From NCBI RefSeq assembly GCF_008086345.1, contig NZ_CP043006.1:3346032-3410031 (forward strand): DNA of 64,000 nt, in the 5' to 3' direction. Made by a program: the position numbers and the translations under genes. Positions 51,476 to 60,080 of this stretch are shown one piece after another. The notes beneath the pieces were generated by a model. It was not told the origin of the DNA and ran no database searches. It saw only the letters and a list, made by a program, of their open reading frames with translations. Source of the DNA: Chitinophaga sp. XS-30. Lineage in GTDB: Bacteria; Bacteroidota; Bacteroidia; Chitinophagales; Chitinophagaceae. Every line of letters begins with the position of its first letter. Position 1 is the first letter of the stretch.

Positions 51476-51871
51476 ATGACAACAAAGCGGTATGGCATAT
51501 TTCTTGACGACAAAATAATCGGTACTACTGAACTTGAAAAAGCAGACGTACCAATGGGTGTTGTATTTGGACTAGTACATTTTACCAATATTATTTCGGG
51601 GTACGACTTTTTTAAAAAATATTGCCTTGAAAAAAAACTCGAATTAGCTGACGACTATCCAGAAGACAAATTAATATCAATTCGAACAATTGAGAACTTA
51701 AAAGTTAGAAACGAAAACGGAATTGAAATTAAAGGGTTAGGAAACCAAATAAGTGGAATGGATGGAAACGAATTTGAAATCACATTAGAAGGTGTAGCTT
51801 ATCCATTCTTTGAAGAGGAATTTCCTCACCACGTAAAAGCATATAACAACCAATTCAAAGAAAGCGAATGA
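51476..51871 (+). CDS. hypothetical protein
   Basis: A 131-residue soluble acidic protein of unknown family, starting MTTKRYGIFLDDKIIGTTELEKADVPMG and containing a region of strands (LISIRTIENLKVRNENGIEIKGLGNQISGMDGNE). A+T-rich. Its stop overlaps the next start (ATGA at 51868-51871), so the two were probably co-transferred and co-translated, as in small immunity- or cassette-type gene pairs; that role is only a guess. Confidence 0.75.
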   Translation: MTTKRYGIFLDDKIIGTTELEKADVPMGVVFGLVHFTNIISGYDFFKKYCLEKKLELADDYPEDKLISIRTIENLKVRNENGIEIKGLGNQISGMDGNEFEITLEGVAYPFFEEEFPHHVKAYNNQFKESE

Positions 51872-52293
51872 CGATAGACAAAATTCTAGAAATTGGTATT
51901 GACGAAAAAGAACGACTTTTTATTAAGCCGGATAAAGAACGTTTTACGTTGATTTATAGAACAGCAACCGAAGTTCATTGGGACAACAATGGACTTTTTC
52001 TGTTTTCGCCAAAACCAAAAGAATGGACATATTTTGATTGGTTTAGACAAATCACAGGAGTAACGGAAACAGAATGTAGCTGTAGACTTATTTTGACAGA
52101 CGAAACAAAATGGACAAATATATCAGACGAACTAAAACGGCAAATAACTGATTGCCAGAAATCGAGCCTGCAAAATAAACTGGATGAACTGGAAGGAAAA
52201 TGGAGCAAGAAATATCCGGTGGTGACAAGTTCCTGGCGTAATAACAGGGACAAGCTCAGCGCTTTGAATATCCGCCAGCCATTCGCAAGCTGA
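51868..52293 (+). CDS. hypothetical protein, C-terminus replaced by IS256 transposase sequence
   Basis: A 141-residue reading frame. Residues 1 to about 100 form an orphan protein (MTIDKILEIGIDEKERLFIKP, EWTYFDWFRQITGV) in the same A+T-rich style as its neighbour. From about LDELEGKWSKKYPVVTSSWRNN (residue 108 on) the sequence is that of an IS256-family transposase in frame, so the native C-terminus has been lost or fused at an insertion junction near 52170. The function of the N-terminal part is unknown. Confidence 0.65.
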   Translation: MTIDKILEIGIDEKERLFIKPDKERFTLIYRTATEVHWDNNGLFLFSPKPKEWTYFDWFRQITGVTETECSCRLILTDETKWTNISDELKRQITDCQKSSLQNKLDELEGKWSKKYPVVTSSWRNNRDKLSALNIRQPFAS

Positions 52294-52508
52294 TCTACAC
52301 GACCAACACGATTGAAGGCTTCCACCGGCAGGTACGCAAAGTAACGAAGAGCAAAGGGGCCTTTACGAGCGATATAGCGCTGTTGAAGCTGATCTATCTG
52401 GCAACCCGGAATATAGAGAAGAAATGGACGGAGCCACTACAAAACGGGGGCATCACGGTATCGCAGTTGTCGATAATTTTTGGCGACCGGGTGCAGCTCG
52501 ATATTTAA
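52165..52508 (+). pseudogene. truncated IS256-family (mutator) transposase, C-terminal fragment
   Basis: GKWSKKYPVVTSSWRNNRDKL is followed, after a frameshift near 52261, by FEYPPAIRKLIYTTNTIEGF, the hallmark ending of IS256/MULE-type transposases (YPPEIRKLIYTTNxIE), then RKVTKSKGAFTSDIALLKLIYLATRNIEKKW to the stop at 52506-52508. The N-terminal two thirds, including the first catalytic Asp residues, are gone. It cannot be active. Confidence 0.85.
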
Positions 52509-52514
52509 AGATTT

Positions 52515-52556
52515 GCCCGGGCTTAGAGTCCCCTGCAGTCGGCTCTAAGCCCGGGC
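52515..52556. repeat. perfect 14-bp inverted repeat after the transposase fragment
   Basis: GCCCGGGCTTAGAG (52515-52528) and CTCTAAGCCCGGGC (52543-52556) with a 14-base loop. It starts six bases behind the transposase stop and lacks a T-run, so it may belong to the IS end or be a separate repeat between convergent genes. Confidence 0.6.
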
Positions 52557-52611
52557 CCTTGACCCAGTTTAATGGCACTCCCTCAAGAACTGTATTTCTC
52601 GTCTGTATGCT

Positions 52612-53223
52612 TTACTTTTTGCTTTTCCAAAATCTGCTTTTTCCTTCTGTAATCCAGTCCAATGCCTGGTCCATTCGTTTCTGTCTTGTTTCATCCGTTT
52701 TGGCGTCTGAAATCCAGACGATGTATTCCTTTCTGAACGAATTGGATTTGCTTTCAAAAATTTCTTTTGCTTTCGGATTTTTCGCTAATTTTTTGACCAG
52801 GTAATCTGGCGTTTCTAAAACTTTTGGCTTGTCTGATTTTTTAACTTCCAATTTTATTCCTTTTTCGTTCAGTTGAAACGCCTCTTTGAGCATTGCAGTG
52901 AATTCCTTGTCAGAAGGCAAATCGTCAAGCTTTGTGATTTTACCCAAAAAACGTTGAACCGGTTTAAGGTTTTTACTTTCCCTTAACCTTTGGTCGGTCA
53001 TTATTTCTGCTTTAATGAAAGTGAATGAACAGTGATTTTTGTAGGAAGCCATAACAAACATAAAATCGCCTTTATAGTCAAAATGCGGAATACTCCATTT
53101 TATCACTTCAACAACATCAGGACAATTTTTGTGAACCAATTTTCTCCAATGTTCTAAAATTGGTTTTGCAAAATCTTCTGATTGTGCAATGTAGTTGTCA
53201 ATGTCCGGGTTATACTTTGCCAT
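52612..53223 (-). CDS. YdeI/OmpD-associated family protein
   Basis: A 203-residue protein. It begins with a DUF1801-like domain (PDIDNYIAQSEDFAKPILEHWRKLVHKNCPDVVEVIKWSIPHF region, with FVMASYKNHCSFTF) and continues with the YdeI C-terminal part (ETPDYLVKKLAKNPKAKEIFESKSNSFRKEYIVWISDAKTDETRQKR). The biochemical role is unknown. The ATG at 53223 (or the adjacent one at 53226) overlaps the DoxX gene by a few bases, so they form an operon. A+T-rich like its neighbours. Confidence 0.85.
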   Translation of the reverse strand: MAKYNPDIDNYIAQSEDFAKPILEHWRKLVHKNCPDVVEVIKWSIPHFDYKGDFMFVMASYKNHCSFTFIKAEIMTDQRLRESKNLKPVQRFLGKITKLDDLPSDKEFTAMLKEAFQLNEKGIKLEVKKSDKPKVLETPDYLVKKLAKNPKAKEIFESKSNSFRKEYIVWISDAKTDETRQKRMDQALDWITEGKSRFWKSKK

Positions 53224-53590
53224 CATTCTGATTTTTTTGATTATAAATATATGAAACGGCAAGAATTCCAAGAAAAGCCAAAGGCATAAGCATATATCCA
53301 ATGTTCCTGTCTACACAAGCGTGACTTATGAAAGCAAAAATTAGCGTAAATGATAATCCTGCATACGCCCATTCTTTTATTTTTATTGATGCATTTGGAT
53401 ATACAATTGCAATAACGCCAAGTACTTTTGCTATTACTACTGCATAAGCAAAATAGTCGGGATACCCTAATGCTCTAGTACCAAATGTCATATACTCGGG
53501 TGCAAAAATCCAGGTACTGATTGGCATTACAGCTTCCATTATTGCGATAATAATTGTTGCAGTCCAAAAAATAATTTTACTTTTTTTCAT
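53210..53590 (-). CDS. DoxX-like family membrane protein
   Basis: A 126-residue four-span membrane protein. The pattern MPISTWIFAPEYMTFGTRALGYPDYFAYAVVIAKVLGVIAIVYP is characteristic of DoxX-like proteins of Bacteroidota, with later spans at about 76-92 and 98-115. Role unknown (redox or membrane stress in some members). It lies 8 bp after the VOC gene and overlaps the YdeI gene. Confidence 0.88.
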   Translation of the reverse strand: MKKSKIIFWTATIIIAIMEAVMPISTWIFAPEYMTFGTRALGYPDYFAYAVVIAKVLGVIAIVYPNASIKIKEWAYAGLSFTLIFAFISHACVDRNIGYMLMPLAFLGILAVSYIYNQKNQNDGKV

Positions 53591-53598
53591 AACCGTTA

Positions 53599-54009
53599 TT
53601 ATTCCTGGTTAGGTAGTTGATTTTCGTCTATATAGACAAGTTCCCATTGATGGCCGTCAAGATCGGCAAAACTATGTTGATACATCCAGCCGTGGTCTTG
53701 TGGTTCGGCGTAGACCGTTGCCCCTGATTCTTTTGCATTTGCTACCATTTTTTGAACTTCTTCTCTCGAAGTTGTGTCTAATGAGATAAGTACTTCTGTT
53801 GTAGTTTTAGCGTCTGCAACTTGCTTTTTAGTAAAAGTTTTAAAATAAGTTTCAGTCAAAAGCATCACAAATATGTTATCACTGATAATCATACATGTTG
53901 CATTTTCGTCTGTAAACTGAGGGTTAAAGCGGTACCCAAGTGCGGTAAAGAAAGACACTGATTTGTCAAGGTCTTTCACTGGTAAGTTGATAAATACTCT
54001 TGTTGCCAT
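53599..54009 (-). CDS. VOC family (glyoxalase/bleomycin-resistance-fold) protein
   Basis: A 136-residue protein with two beta-alpha-beta-beta-beta modules: FINLPVKDLDKSVSFFTALGYRFNPQFTDENATCMII and a second half ending QHSFADLDGHQWELVYID. The Glu at the end and the H of YQHSF may be metal ligands as in extradiol/glyoxalase relatives. ATG 54009 is used; the in-frame TTG at 54024 is less likely. It begins the three-gene run VOC-DoxX-YdeI, downstream of a Crp/Fnr regulator on the same strand. Confidence 0.88.
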   Translation of the reverse strand: MATRVFINLPVKDLDKSVSFFTALGYRFNPQFTDENATCMIISDNIFVMLLTETYFKTFTKKQVADAKTTTEVLISLDTTSREEVQKMVANAKESGATVYAEPQDHGWMYQHSFADLDGHQWELVYIDENQLPNQE

Positions 54010-54101
54010 TTTTGCATTTTTCAAATTGTTAATTGATAATGCAAAAATGTGGCAACATTTTGGGCTAAACTTTTACAAATGTTGAGAAAACGGAAAATAG
54101 C

Positions 54102-54680
54102 TTATTTGTTGGCAAAAAATATTCTGCTCAACTGTGTTGGCGTAATGCCGAGATAGGAAGCAATATGATGTTTTTTAAGTCGCCTTAACAGGTTTGGATA
54201 TTTTTTCAGAAGATCATCATATCGTTTTGCAGATGTTTCGGTACGCATAGAAATTTCCAAAGGCTCTTTTTCAATAATCCAATGTTGTTCGTTGTATTTG
54301 ATGTAGAACTGTGCAATGTCCGGGTATTTGTCAAAGAGTTTTTTAAATTCAAAGAAGTCGTATTCAAAAACCGTAGTATCTTCAATGGCTTCAATGTAAA
54401 ATGGGCTCGGGTGTTTTCCTAACATTGCACTTAAAGAAGTAGCCATTCGTTGTTCAGGGAAAAAGTATTTTATGACTATGTTACCTTCGTCTGTAATAAA
54501 GTTTTGAGAGAAAAGTCCGTTGATTACAAAAGCCACTTTTTTTGGGTGTTCTCCGATGGAGATAAAGTTGTCGCCTTTTTTATATTTTTTATGAGTCAAA
54601 AGTTCTGCCCAAGCCTTTTCGGCTTGTTCTGAAATGTTGTAATAGGTTCTGATTTTTTGAAAAAATAGGCCCGTATTCAT
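54102..54680 (-). CDS. Crp/Fnr family transcriptional regulator
   Basis: A 192-residue regulator with a cyclic-nucleotide-binding-like beta-roll (about 30-120, KKGDNFISIGEHPKKVAFVINGLFSQNFITDEGNIVIKYFFPEQ region) and a C-terminal helix-turn-helix (KKHHIASYLGITPTQLSRIF, about 168-187). The ligand is unknown; Bacteroidota members of this type often lack cAMP-binding residues. It probably controls the VOC-DoxX-YdeI genes just downstream. Confidence 0.9.
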   Translation of the reverse strand: MNTGLFFQKIRTYYNISEQAEKAWAELLTHKKYKKGDNFISIGEHPKKVAFVINGLFSQNFITDEGNIVIKYFFPEQRMATSLSAMLGKHPSPFYIEAIEDTTVFEYDFFEFKKLFDKYPDIAQFYIKYNEQHWIIEKEPLEISMRTETSAKRYDDLLKKYPNLLRRLKKHHIASYLGITPTQLSRIFFANK

Positions 54681-54710
54681 TTGTACATTTTCTATGTTTG
54701 TCGGTTGTGT

Positions 54711-54734
54711 TGTTCGGTAAACTTGCCTCTAACT
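54711..54734 (-). repeat. cassette-like leader motif, copy 3
   Basis: On the minus strand AGTTAGAGGCAAGTTTACC followed by GAACA, 30 bp before the Crp/Fnr start. It matches copy 1 in AGTTAGnGGCAAG. Confidence 0.45.
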
Positions 54735-54831
54735 TGGTTATAACCCTCATGAAATGTCGCCAATACAACTAAATATGCTGGCCTTCGGCGGAAGACGTAA
54801 GGGTTCATTTTTATAAATGGCTAAAGTACAG

Positions 54832-54861
54832 AAAAAGCCAATGCGCTTTGCATTGACTTTT
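54832..54861. terminator. terminator after the methyltransferase gene
   Basis: GCCAATGC (54837-54844) and GCATTGAC (54850-54857) form a stem with a 5-base loop; TTTTT follows on the minus strand and TTTTC on the plus strand. It lies about 85 nt beyond the methyltransferase stop. Confidence 0.6.
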
Positions 54862-54942
54862 CTTGATCTGGATTAACGTGTTGTGCCATTGGAATGTGGT
54901 TTCTGTATTCGATATGTGATCAATCCACCTCATTTTAACAGA

Positions 54943-55758
54943 TCAATCAACTTTCCGCCCAATACCAACAAGCGCCCTTAACTCAAACTCAAACGCCCCG
55001 GTCCCGAATCGTTGAATAACCGCTTCTTCCAGCTCATTGGCGATACGATCAAAGTCAGCCGGTTCTTTTTCTTTTGCGGCTCTGCCTAAAGGATGTTTCA
55101 GAAAATAGCTGTTTACCACCTGTTGAGGAGAATTCGCGTGACCTTTAAAGGAAACGAACATTACCCGGTGATGCTGGAACCCCGCATTTTCCAGGTAAGT
55201 GTTCAATACAGCAGGATCGTGCAAAGCGGTGGAAATACAGAAACGGGTGGTATCCTCTCCTTTAAATACAGGAATGATCAGGGTATTTAGCAGTAATTCG
55301 GTCAATGGCATGCTGTCCGCACGATCCCAGGTAGCAAAAACAAAATGGCCGCCAGGCTTCAGTACGCGGAAGGCTTCATTTACCCCCGTTTGTTTTTCCG
55401 GCAAAAACATCAATCCAAATTGATTCACTACCAGGTCAAAAGAGTGATCGGCAAAGGGCAATTGTTGCGCATCGGCTACCTGGAATGAAATGGAAGGATC
55501 ATTTAATTGTTGCCGGGCTATGTCCAACATATCGGTGTTTATATCAGTAGCCACCAGCCTGGTAGCTGCAGGGAAACTTTCCCTGAGATGCCTGGTGACC
55601 CTGCCGGTGCCGCAGGCTACTTCCAGAATGGAATGAGCGGGCAATGTGACAATATGCGACAATAATTCTTTTGCCGCAGGTTCAAATATAAGAGGACCGA
55701 GGTGCTCCTCATAATCAGCTGCGCCGTTCTCCGGAGTTTCACGAACATCTTTATTCAT
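54943..55758 (-). CDS. class I SAM-dependent methyltransferase
   Basis: A 271-residue methyltransferase of the Methyltransf_11 type. SAM-binding motif I is ILEVACGTGRVTRHL (44-58), the acidic loop ATDINTDMLDIARQQL follows, then FQVADAQQLPFADHSFDLVVNQFGLMFLPEKQTGVNEAFRVLKPGGHFVFATWD blocks typical of the UbiE-like group. The substrate is unknown. Base use is less A+T-rich than in the island before it. It is divergent from the 2OG oxygenase gene. Confidence 0.9.
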   Translation of the reverse strand: MNKDVRETPENGAADYEEHLGPLIFEPAAKELLSHIVTLPAHSILEVACGTGRVTRHLRESFPAATRLVATDINTDMLDIARQQLNDPSISFQVADAQQLPFADHSFDLVVNQFGLMFLPEKQTGVNEAFRVLKPGGHFVFATWDRADSMPLTELLLNTLIIPVFKGEDTTRFCISTALHDPAVLNTYLENAGFQHHRVMFVSFKGHANSPQQVVNSYFLKHPLGRAAKEKEPADFDRIANELEEAVIQRFGTGAFEFELRALVGIGRKVD

Positions 55759-55938
55759 AGTCGTACTTTGATTATTAATGTGATTTACTTATCGGCTATC
55801 TGCTGCAAGTTACTTCCTGTACTATGAAATAAAAGGGCTGAGCGGGACAAGATTAAGGGGCAATAGCGACAAAACACCGGTTTTAAACCCTACCTTCACC
55901 GCAATACGGACAATGCTGTCCCTATACAATCCTCTTCC

Positions 55939-56535
55939 TTGCAAGCTATCTTTGAAACCCTCATCAACAGTTTTGTTGAAAACGGGGTTGGCATCGCAGA
56001 CAATTTTTTAAGCCGCCAGCTGGCAGGGGACCTTAAAAACAATCTGGTACGGTTATCAGAAAGCGGGCAAATGCAGCCCGCCGGAACTGGTAACAGGCAA
56101 CTGGTTTCGCATGACAAAACCGTGCGCAGCGACCTCATTTACTGGCTGGACAAAAAACACAACGATGTCCACGAAAACGCCTTTTTTGTGCTGATGGATG
56201 CCCTCATCCTGCACCTGAACAGTTCCTGCTATACCGGCATCAATGGTTACGAATTCCATTATGCGTTGTACGAAACGGGGAGTTTTTACAAAAAACATAT
56301 TGACCAGTTCCGCAACAATTCCGGCAGGCAATACTCTATGATCATTTACCTCAACACAGACTGGGTTGCCGGCGACGGCGGGCAACTTTCCATCCATCAT
56401 GCCGGAAAAGCCTCTCAGGAAATCGATCCTGTGGGGGGCAAAACGGTTTTCTTCAAAAGCAGCGAGGTTGAACATGAAGTACTGGTGGCAAACAAGCCGA
56501 GGATGAGCATCACCGGTTGGCTGAAAAGAGATTAA
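55939..56535 (+). CDS. 2-oxoglutarate/Fe(II)-dependent oxygenase (prolyl-4-hydroxylase-like)
   Basis: A 198-residue enzyme with the double-stranded beta-helix fold. Iron ligands His120 and Asp122 (YKKHIDQF) and His179 (VEHEVL), and the 2-oxoglutarate-binding Arg188 (RMSITGW), are all present; SMIIYLNTDWVAGDGGQLSIH is the family core. It resembles SM-20/PHD-type hydroxylases. The start is TTG at 55939, the only initiation codon that keeps the whole domain; no in-frame ATG is near. It stands alone. Confidence 0.85.
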   Translation: MQAIFETLINSFVENGVGIADNFLSRQLAGDLKNNLVRLSESGQMQPAGTGNRQLVSHDKTVRSDLIYWLDKKHNDVHENAFFVLMDALILHLNSSCYTGINGYEFHYALYETGSFYKKHIDQFRNNSGRQYSMIIYLNTDWVAGDGGQLSIHHAGKASQEIDPVGGKTVFFKSSEVEHEVLVANKPRMSITGWLKRD

Positions 56536-56600
56536 TATCCTTCCCTATACGCCAAATTTCCTGCGGATAAGAACGCTGTGATTAAATCCTGATACCGGGA

Positions 56601-58133
56601 TCACTGCTTCTTATGTGATATAAGATCACCTTCCAGTACTGCTTCGATCCGCCTTTGCATCTCTTCGTTCCCGGGGTACCCTGTAAATTGCTGTTTCAGT
56701 ACGCCTTCCTTATCAAATATCAGGTAAGTAGGTATAGCGCTAAAATCGAAGCTGTCCAACACATATCTCCACTCTTCTGCAGACAGGTAATACTGTTCTC
56801 CTCCTATACCTTGTATATGCCTTTCCCATAATTCCCGGGGCGATGAGGGGCTACTTATATAAATAAATACAGCATCTTTATCGACTAGCTGCTTTTTTAT
56901 GTCCCTGGATGCTTTTATGGCTTCAAGGCAAGGTCCGCACCAGGTTGCCCAAAAGTCAACAATAACGGTTTTCCCTTTATATTTCGAGATAATAGTACTC
57001 ATTAGCTCTTCGGGGGATACATCCGGAGTATTGTTGACTACCACAGCCTCTTTTGCGAGGGCCAGTTGTTTTATGTCCTGGTTTTTCCGCAGCAGGATCT
57101 TTTCCAGCTCGCCTCCCTTGTAATAGTTTTTGATGTTTTCAATCTGTTTTGTTGTCAATGGTTCTAGCTCCGTGCCAAATTGCATTGCATAGGCGTTGCC
57201 TATGAGGATATCATAGAACAAGCCCTGATCCGATCCGATCAGATCTTCCAAAATATCTTTTACTTCTTCTGTCCATTCACGGATGGGGGTATCTTGAATA
57301 CGCGGGATATTCAATATATTATTTTCCAGCAACTCCTGCGTAAAATCCGGGTAGGAAAAGCCATACAGATGTAACTGATTATTCAGGTCCAGGTCTTTAA
57401 GGAACGAATAATACTCGCGGCCAGGCTTCTTTATCTCTGAACTGTCCGGCCGCTTGCGATTATTCGTGTTACTGTAGTTTAAAACCATTTTATCATGGTA
57501 ATTAAATATATACCCATAGTACATTGCCAGTAAGTAGTCCTTGAATATAATCTCATTCATCTTTTCAGATAAAAGGGGCGGTTTGTTCAGAATGGCCCGC
57601 CTTTCCTGCAAGATGCTATTTGTATGATCGAGAAAAACACTAAACGGTTTATCATATAAGCGTTCGATCGGTTTATCGGATCTATAACCGATCATTTCGT
57701 TAAACTTGTTCAGGCTCAGGATAAGATCTTCTTCAGTGAACCCGGCATCATCACTGGTCTTTACTTTGTCAATAATTCCATCATCACTATAGCTAAAGGT
57801 TATTTTGCTATCCCGGCCGTTTGCTAACAGAACGGTAATCAGATTTTCCATATTTATATCCGTGCCTACGGCACATCTGCTAATATCCGTTTCTGTGTTG
57901 ACCTTCAGCGCAAACCGCCCATCGGGATCGAGCAACGTTTTATATTGTTTGTTTTCGCCTGTGAATGGTTGAGGGATTACCAGCAATAGCCATACACTAT
58001 CTTTCTTCATCGTTTCCGGGATAGCGACCTCTCCGCTTATACTAACAGTGCCGGCTTGCAGTACAGGAAGGCCCGATTGGGCACAAGCGGCCACCGGCCA
58101 CAGGAATAACAGGATCGCGCGGGTCAACTTCAT
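56601..58133 (-). CDS. TlpA-type thioredoxin-like protein with large N-terminal domain
   Basis: A 510-residue exported redox protein. ATG 58133 gives the signal peptide (MKLTRAILLFLWPVAACAQ); ATG 58148 is possible. Residues about 30-370 are a Bacteroidota-specific region beginning with a DUF4369-like beta-sandwich (SGEVAIPETMKKDSVWLLLVI). The C-terminal thioredoxin domain has the active site Cys399-Gly-Pro-Cys402 in FWATWCGPC and the cis-Pro in SAIPTYLIFD. It should reduce or shuffle periplasmic disulfides. It is downstream of the sulfatase gene on the same strand... in reverse order (it is the distal gene), separated by 185 bp. Confidence 0.88.
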   Translation of the reverse strand: MKLTRAILLFLWPVAACAQSGLPVLQAGTVSISGEVAIPETMKKDSVWLLLVIPQPFTGENKQYKTLLDPDGRFALKVNTETDISRCAVGTDINMENLITVLLANGRDSKITFSYSDDGIIDKVKTSDDAGFTEEDLILSLNKFNEMIGYRSDKPIERLYDKPFSVFLDHTNSILQERRAILNKPPLLSEKMNEIIFKDYLLAMYYGYIFNYHDKMVLNYSNTNNRKRPDSSEIKKPGREYYSFLKDLDLNNQLHLYGFSYPDFTQELLENNILNIPRIQDTPIREWTEEVKDILEDLIGSDQGLFYDILIGNAYAMQFGTELEPLTTKQIENIKNYYKGGELEKILLRKNQDIKQLALAKEAVVVNNTPDVSPEELMSTIISKYKGKTVIVDFWATWCGPCLEAIKASRDIKKQLVDKDAVFIYISSPSSPRELWERHIQGIGGEQYYLSAEEWRYVLDSFDFSAIPTYLIFDKEGVLKQQFTGYPGNEEMQRRIEAVLEGDLISHKKQ

Positions 58134-58296
58134 TTTTTGTAATAACATGATGATGATTAATTTTTGCAATAACGTTGAATAAATCTGCTTTTGGCGGAAC
58201 CACCATCGGAACTCACTTCACCGGGCAGGCGCTGAGTTGTTGACGGGATAACAATTCCCTGGCGCCGGGTTTCAGCGCCTTCAATTTAAGCATTTT

Positions 58297-58324
58297 CAGT
58301 AACTAATTCTGGAATTAGTTACTG
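58297..58324. repeat. 28-bp near-perfect palindrome over the sulfatase stop codon
   Basis: CAGTAACTAATTC (58297-58309), TG, GAATTAGTTACTG (58312-58324). The sulfatase stop (58319-58321) lies inside the right arm. No T-run follows on the minus strand, so it is not a clear intrinsic terminator; with a two-base centre it may be a protein-binding site or a cruciform-forming element. Confidence 0.7.
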
Positions 58325-59821
58325 AGCAGATGATCGGTTGAATTCAGGAGGGCGAGCCATTTGCCACCCATTGCGGAGCCTCCGTTGCAGTTCGCTGATC
58401 AAAGCAATATTCGCTGAAATATTGGCGATATTATTGACTTCACCAGGATCGGCCTGATGGTCGTAAAGTTCTGTTGCCTTGACAGTATCTGTTTTGAAGT
58501 CACGCCATTCTACATAACGGTAGCGGTCCGTTCTGATAGTGTACCCCATTGTTGCAGGTTCGCCCTTGTACAGCCAGGGTCGGGGGAATTGGCTGAATAC
58601 AGCGCTTTTCCAGGGTTGATCCGGCCTGATCAATAATGGCGCTAAAGAAGTCCCCTCGAGCCCACCGGGAACAGGAAGATTGCCCAGTTCGGCCAGAGTG
58701 GGGTATAGGTCTACCAATTCAACCAGTTGATCGGACTTGGCTCCTTGTGCTTTCCCCGGCGCCGCAATGATTAAAGGCACGCGGGTATCCAGTTCATAGT
58801 TAGTTGATTTTGCCCACAATCCTTTCTCGCCCAAATGGAATCCGTGATCGCTCCACAAAACGATGATGGTATTCTTTGTTAAATTTAAACGGTCCAGCTC
58901 TGCCAGCACTTTTCCAATCTGGGCATCAGTATAACTGATCGCGGCATAATACCCATGTAGCAGTTCCCGCTTTTTTTGATCAGTAATTGAATCATTGGAT
59001 CCAATGTCGCTATACCCGCTAAGCTCCTGGTTGTTATGCACCGCATAGGCGGGTATATTGCCGGGAGGGGTGCGGTGAAGGGGTAGGGGGATATTTTCCC
59101 GGTCATACATATCCCAGTATTTTTTTGGCGCGCTGAACGGCAAATGCGGGCGGCGAAAGCCTACCGCCAGGAAGAAGGGCTTGTCCCTGATCTTTCTTAA
59201 AACCTCCAGCGCCTGATCTGCTACCTGTCCATCGATATAGGCATTATCGGGCACGTCTGCCTGTTCCGTTGCCACTGCTTTCGAAGATTTTGTTTGACGA
59301 TTTGCAGGCAACACATATTTGCCTTCTTTTTTTGTTACTGCGGCGATCTCCGGCACAGACCAGGAAGGGGCATCTTGTGCCGAGGCGGGATCATGATAAA
59401 TTTTACCGATGCTTTGCGTATGATAACCATTACTCCTGAAATACTGCGGTAAGGTAACTACATCGGGAATAGTACTGCGAAAATGTGTCTTCAGGTCCCA
59501 AACCTTTGTCGTATTGGGTCTTCTTCCTGTCATTAAAGAAGTCCGGGAAGGAGAACATACAGCTTGCTGGCAGTAAGCGCGATTGAACAGCACGCCTGAT
59601 CCCGCCAATTTATCAATATTTGGACTTTGCACGATCGTATCTCCATAACAACCCAATTGAGGACGCAGGTCGTCTACCGCGATAAAAAGAACATTGAGCT
59701 GCTGTTTATTATTGCCCATTCCTTTGTTTATCCGGCAGCCGCTCATTGTCAGCATCGCTATAGAGACCGCTGTAAGAGCAAGCTTGCTTGTGCAAAAAAA
59801 TATGTCAATTTTATTTTTCAT
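58319..59821 (-). CDS. sulfatase (iduronate-2-sulfatase-like), lipoprotein
   Basis: A 500-residue type I sulfatase. Lipobox TMSGC with Cys29, so it is anchored in the envelope. The catalytic Cys89 in CSPSRTSLMTGRRP is the residue turned into formylglycine by an anaerobic or FGE-type maturase (not in the window). Metal ligands: VDDLRP near 50 and WSDHGFHLGEKGLWAK further on. QSIGKIYHD and FFLAVGFRRPHLPF are marks of the iduronate-2-sulfatase-like subgroup. It probably desulfates a glycan handled with the GH106-like enzyme encoded divergently. Confidence 0.93.
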   Translation of the reverse strand: MKNKIDIFFCTSKLALTAVSIAMLTMSGCRINKGMGNNKQQLNVLFIAVDDLRPQLGCYGDTIVQSPNIDKLAGSGVLFNRAYCQQAVCSPSRTSLMTGRRPNTTKVWDLKTHFRSTIPDVVTLPQYFRSNGYHTQSIGKIYHDPASAQDAPSWSVPEIAAVTKKEGKYVLPANRQTKSSKAVATEQADVPDNAYIDGQVADQALEVLRKIRDKPFFLAVGFRRPHLPFSAPKKYWDMYDRENIPLPLHRTPPGNIPAYAVHNNQELSGYSDIGSNDSITDQKKRELLHGYYAAISYTDAQIGKVLAELDRLNLTKNTIIVLWSDHGFHLGEKGLWAKSTNYELDTRVPLIIAAPGKAQGAKSDQLVELVDLYPTLAELGNLPVPGGLEGTSLAPLLIRPDQPWKSAVFSQFPRPWLYKGEPATMGYTIRTDRYRYVEWRDFKTDTVKATELYDHQADPGEVNNIANISANIALISELQRRLRNGWQMARPPEFNRSSAQ

Positions 59822-60080
59822 ATCCGGTGGAAAACAGTGTTATTTATCAGATTTCGTCAAAACACAACCTTAGTGCTTGCTGGCGAGACACTTGTTGTGG
59901 TATTCCGGGCGGCAATTAAACACTGAGCATTACTTCCACAAGTATATGTAGCACAATTGTACAAAACAAATATATTCGTTCCCGATTTTTGCTTTTTTGC
60001 AAAAAATGCAGGATTTAGCCAGATGCCGGAAAATGTTTTACATTAAGTGTGTATCCAGTACACTAAGGGTTTTTATAGAA

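Noticed and set aside
52515..52556. Intrinsic terminator between the transposase fragment and the YdeI gene
   Set aside because: The stem is perfect, but no T-run follows on either strand within the first bases; kept only as an inverted repeat.
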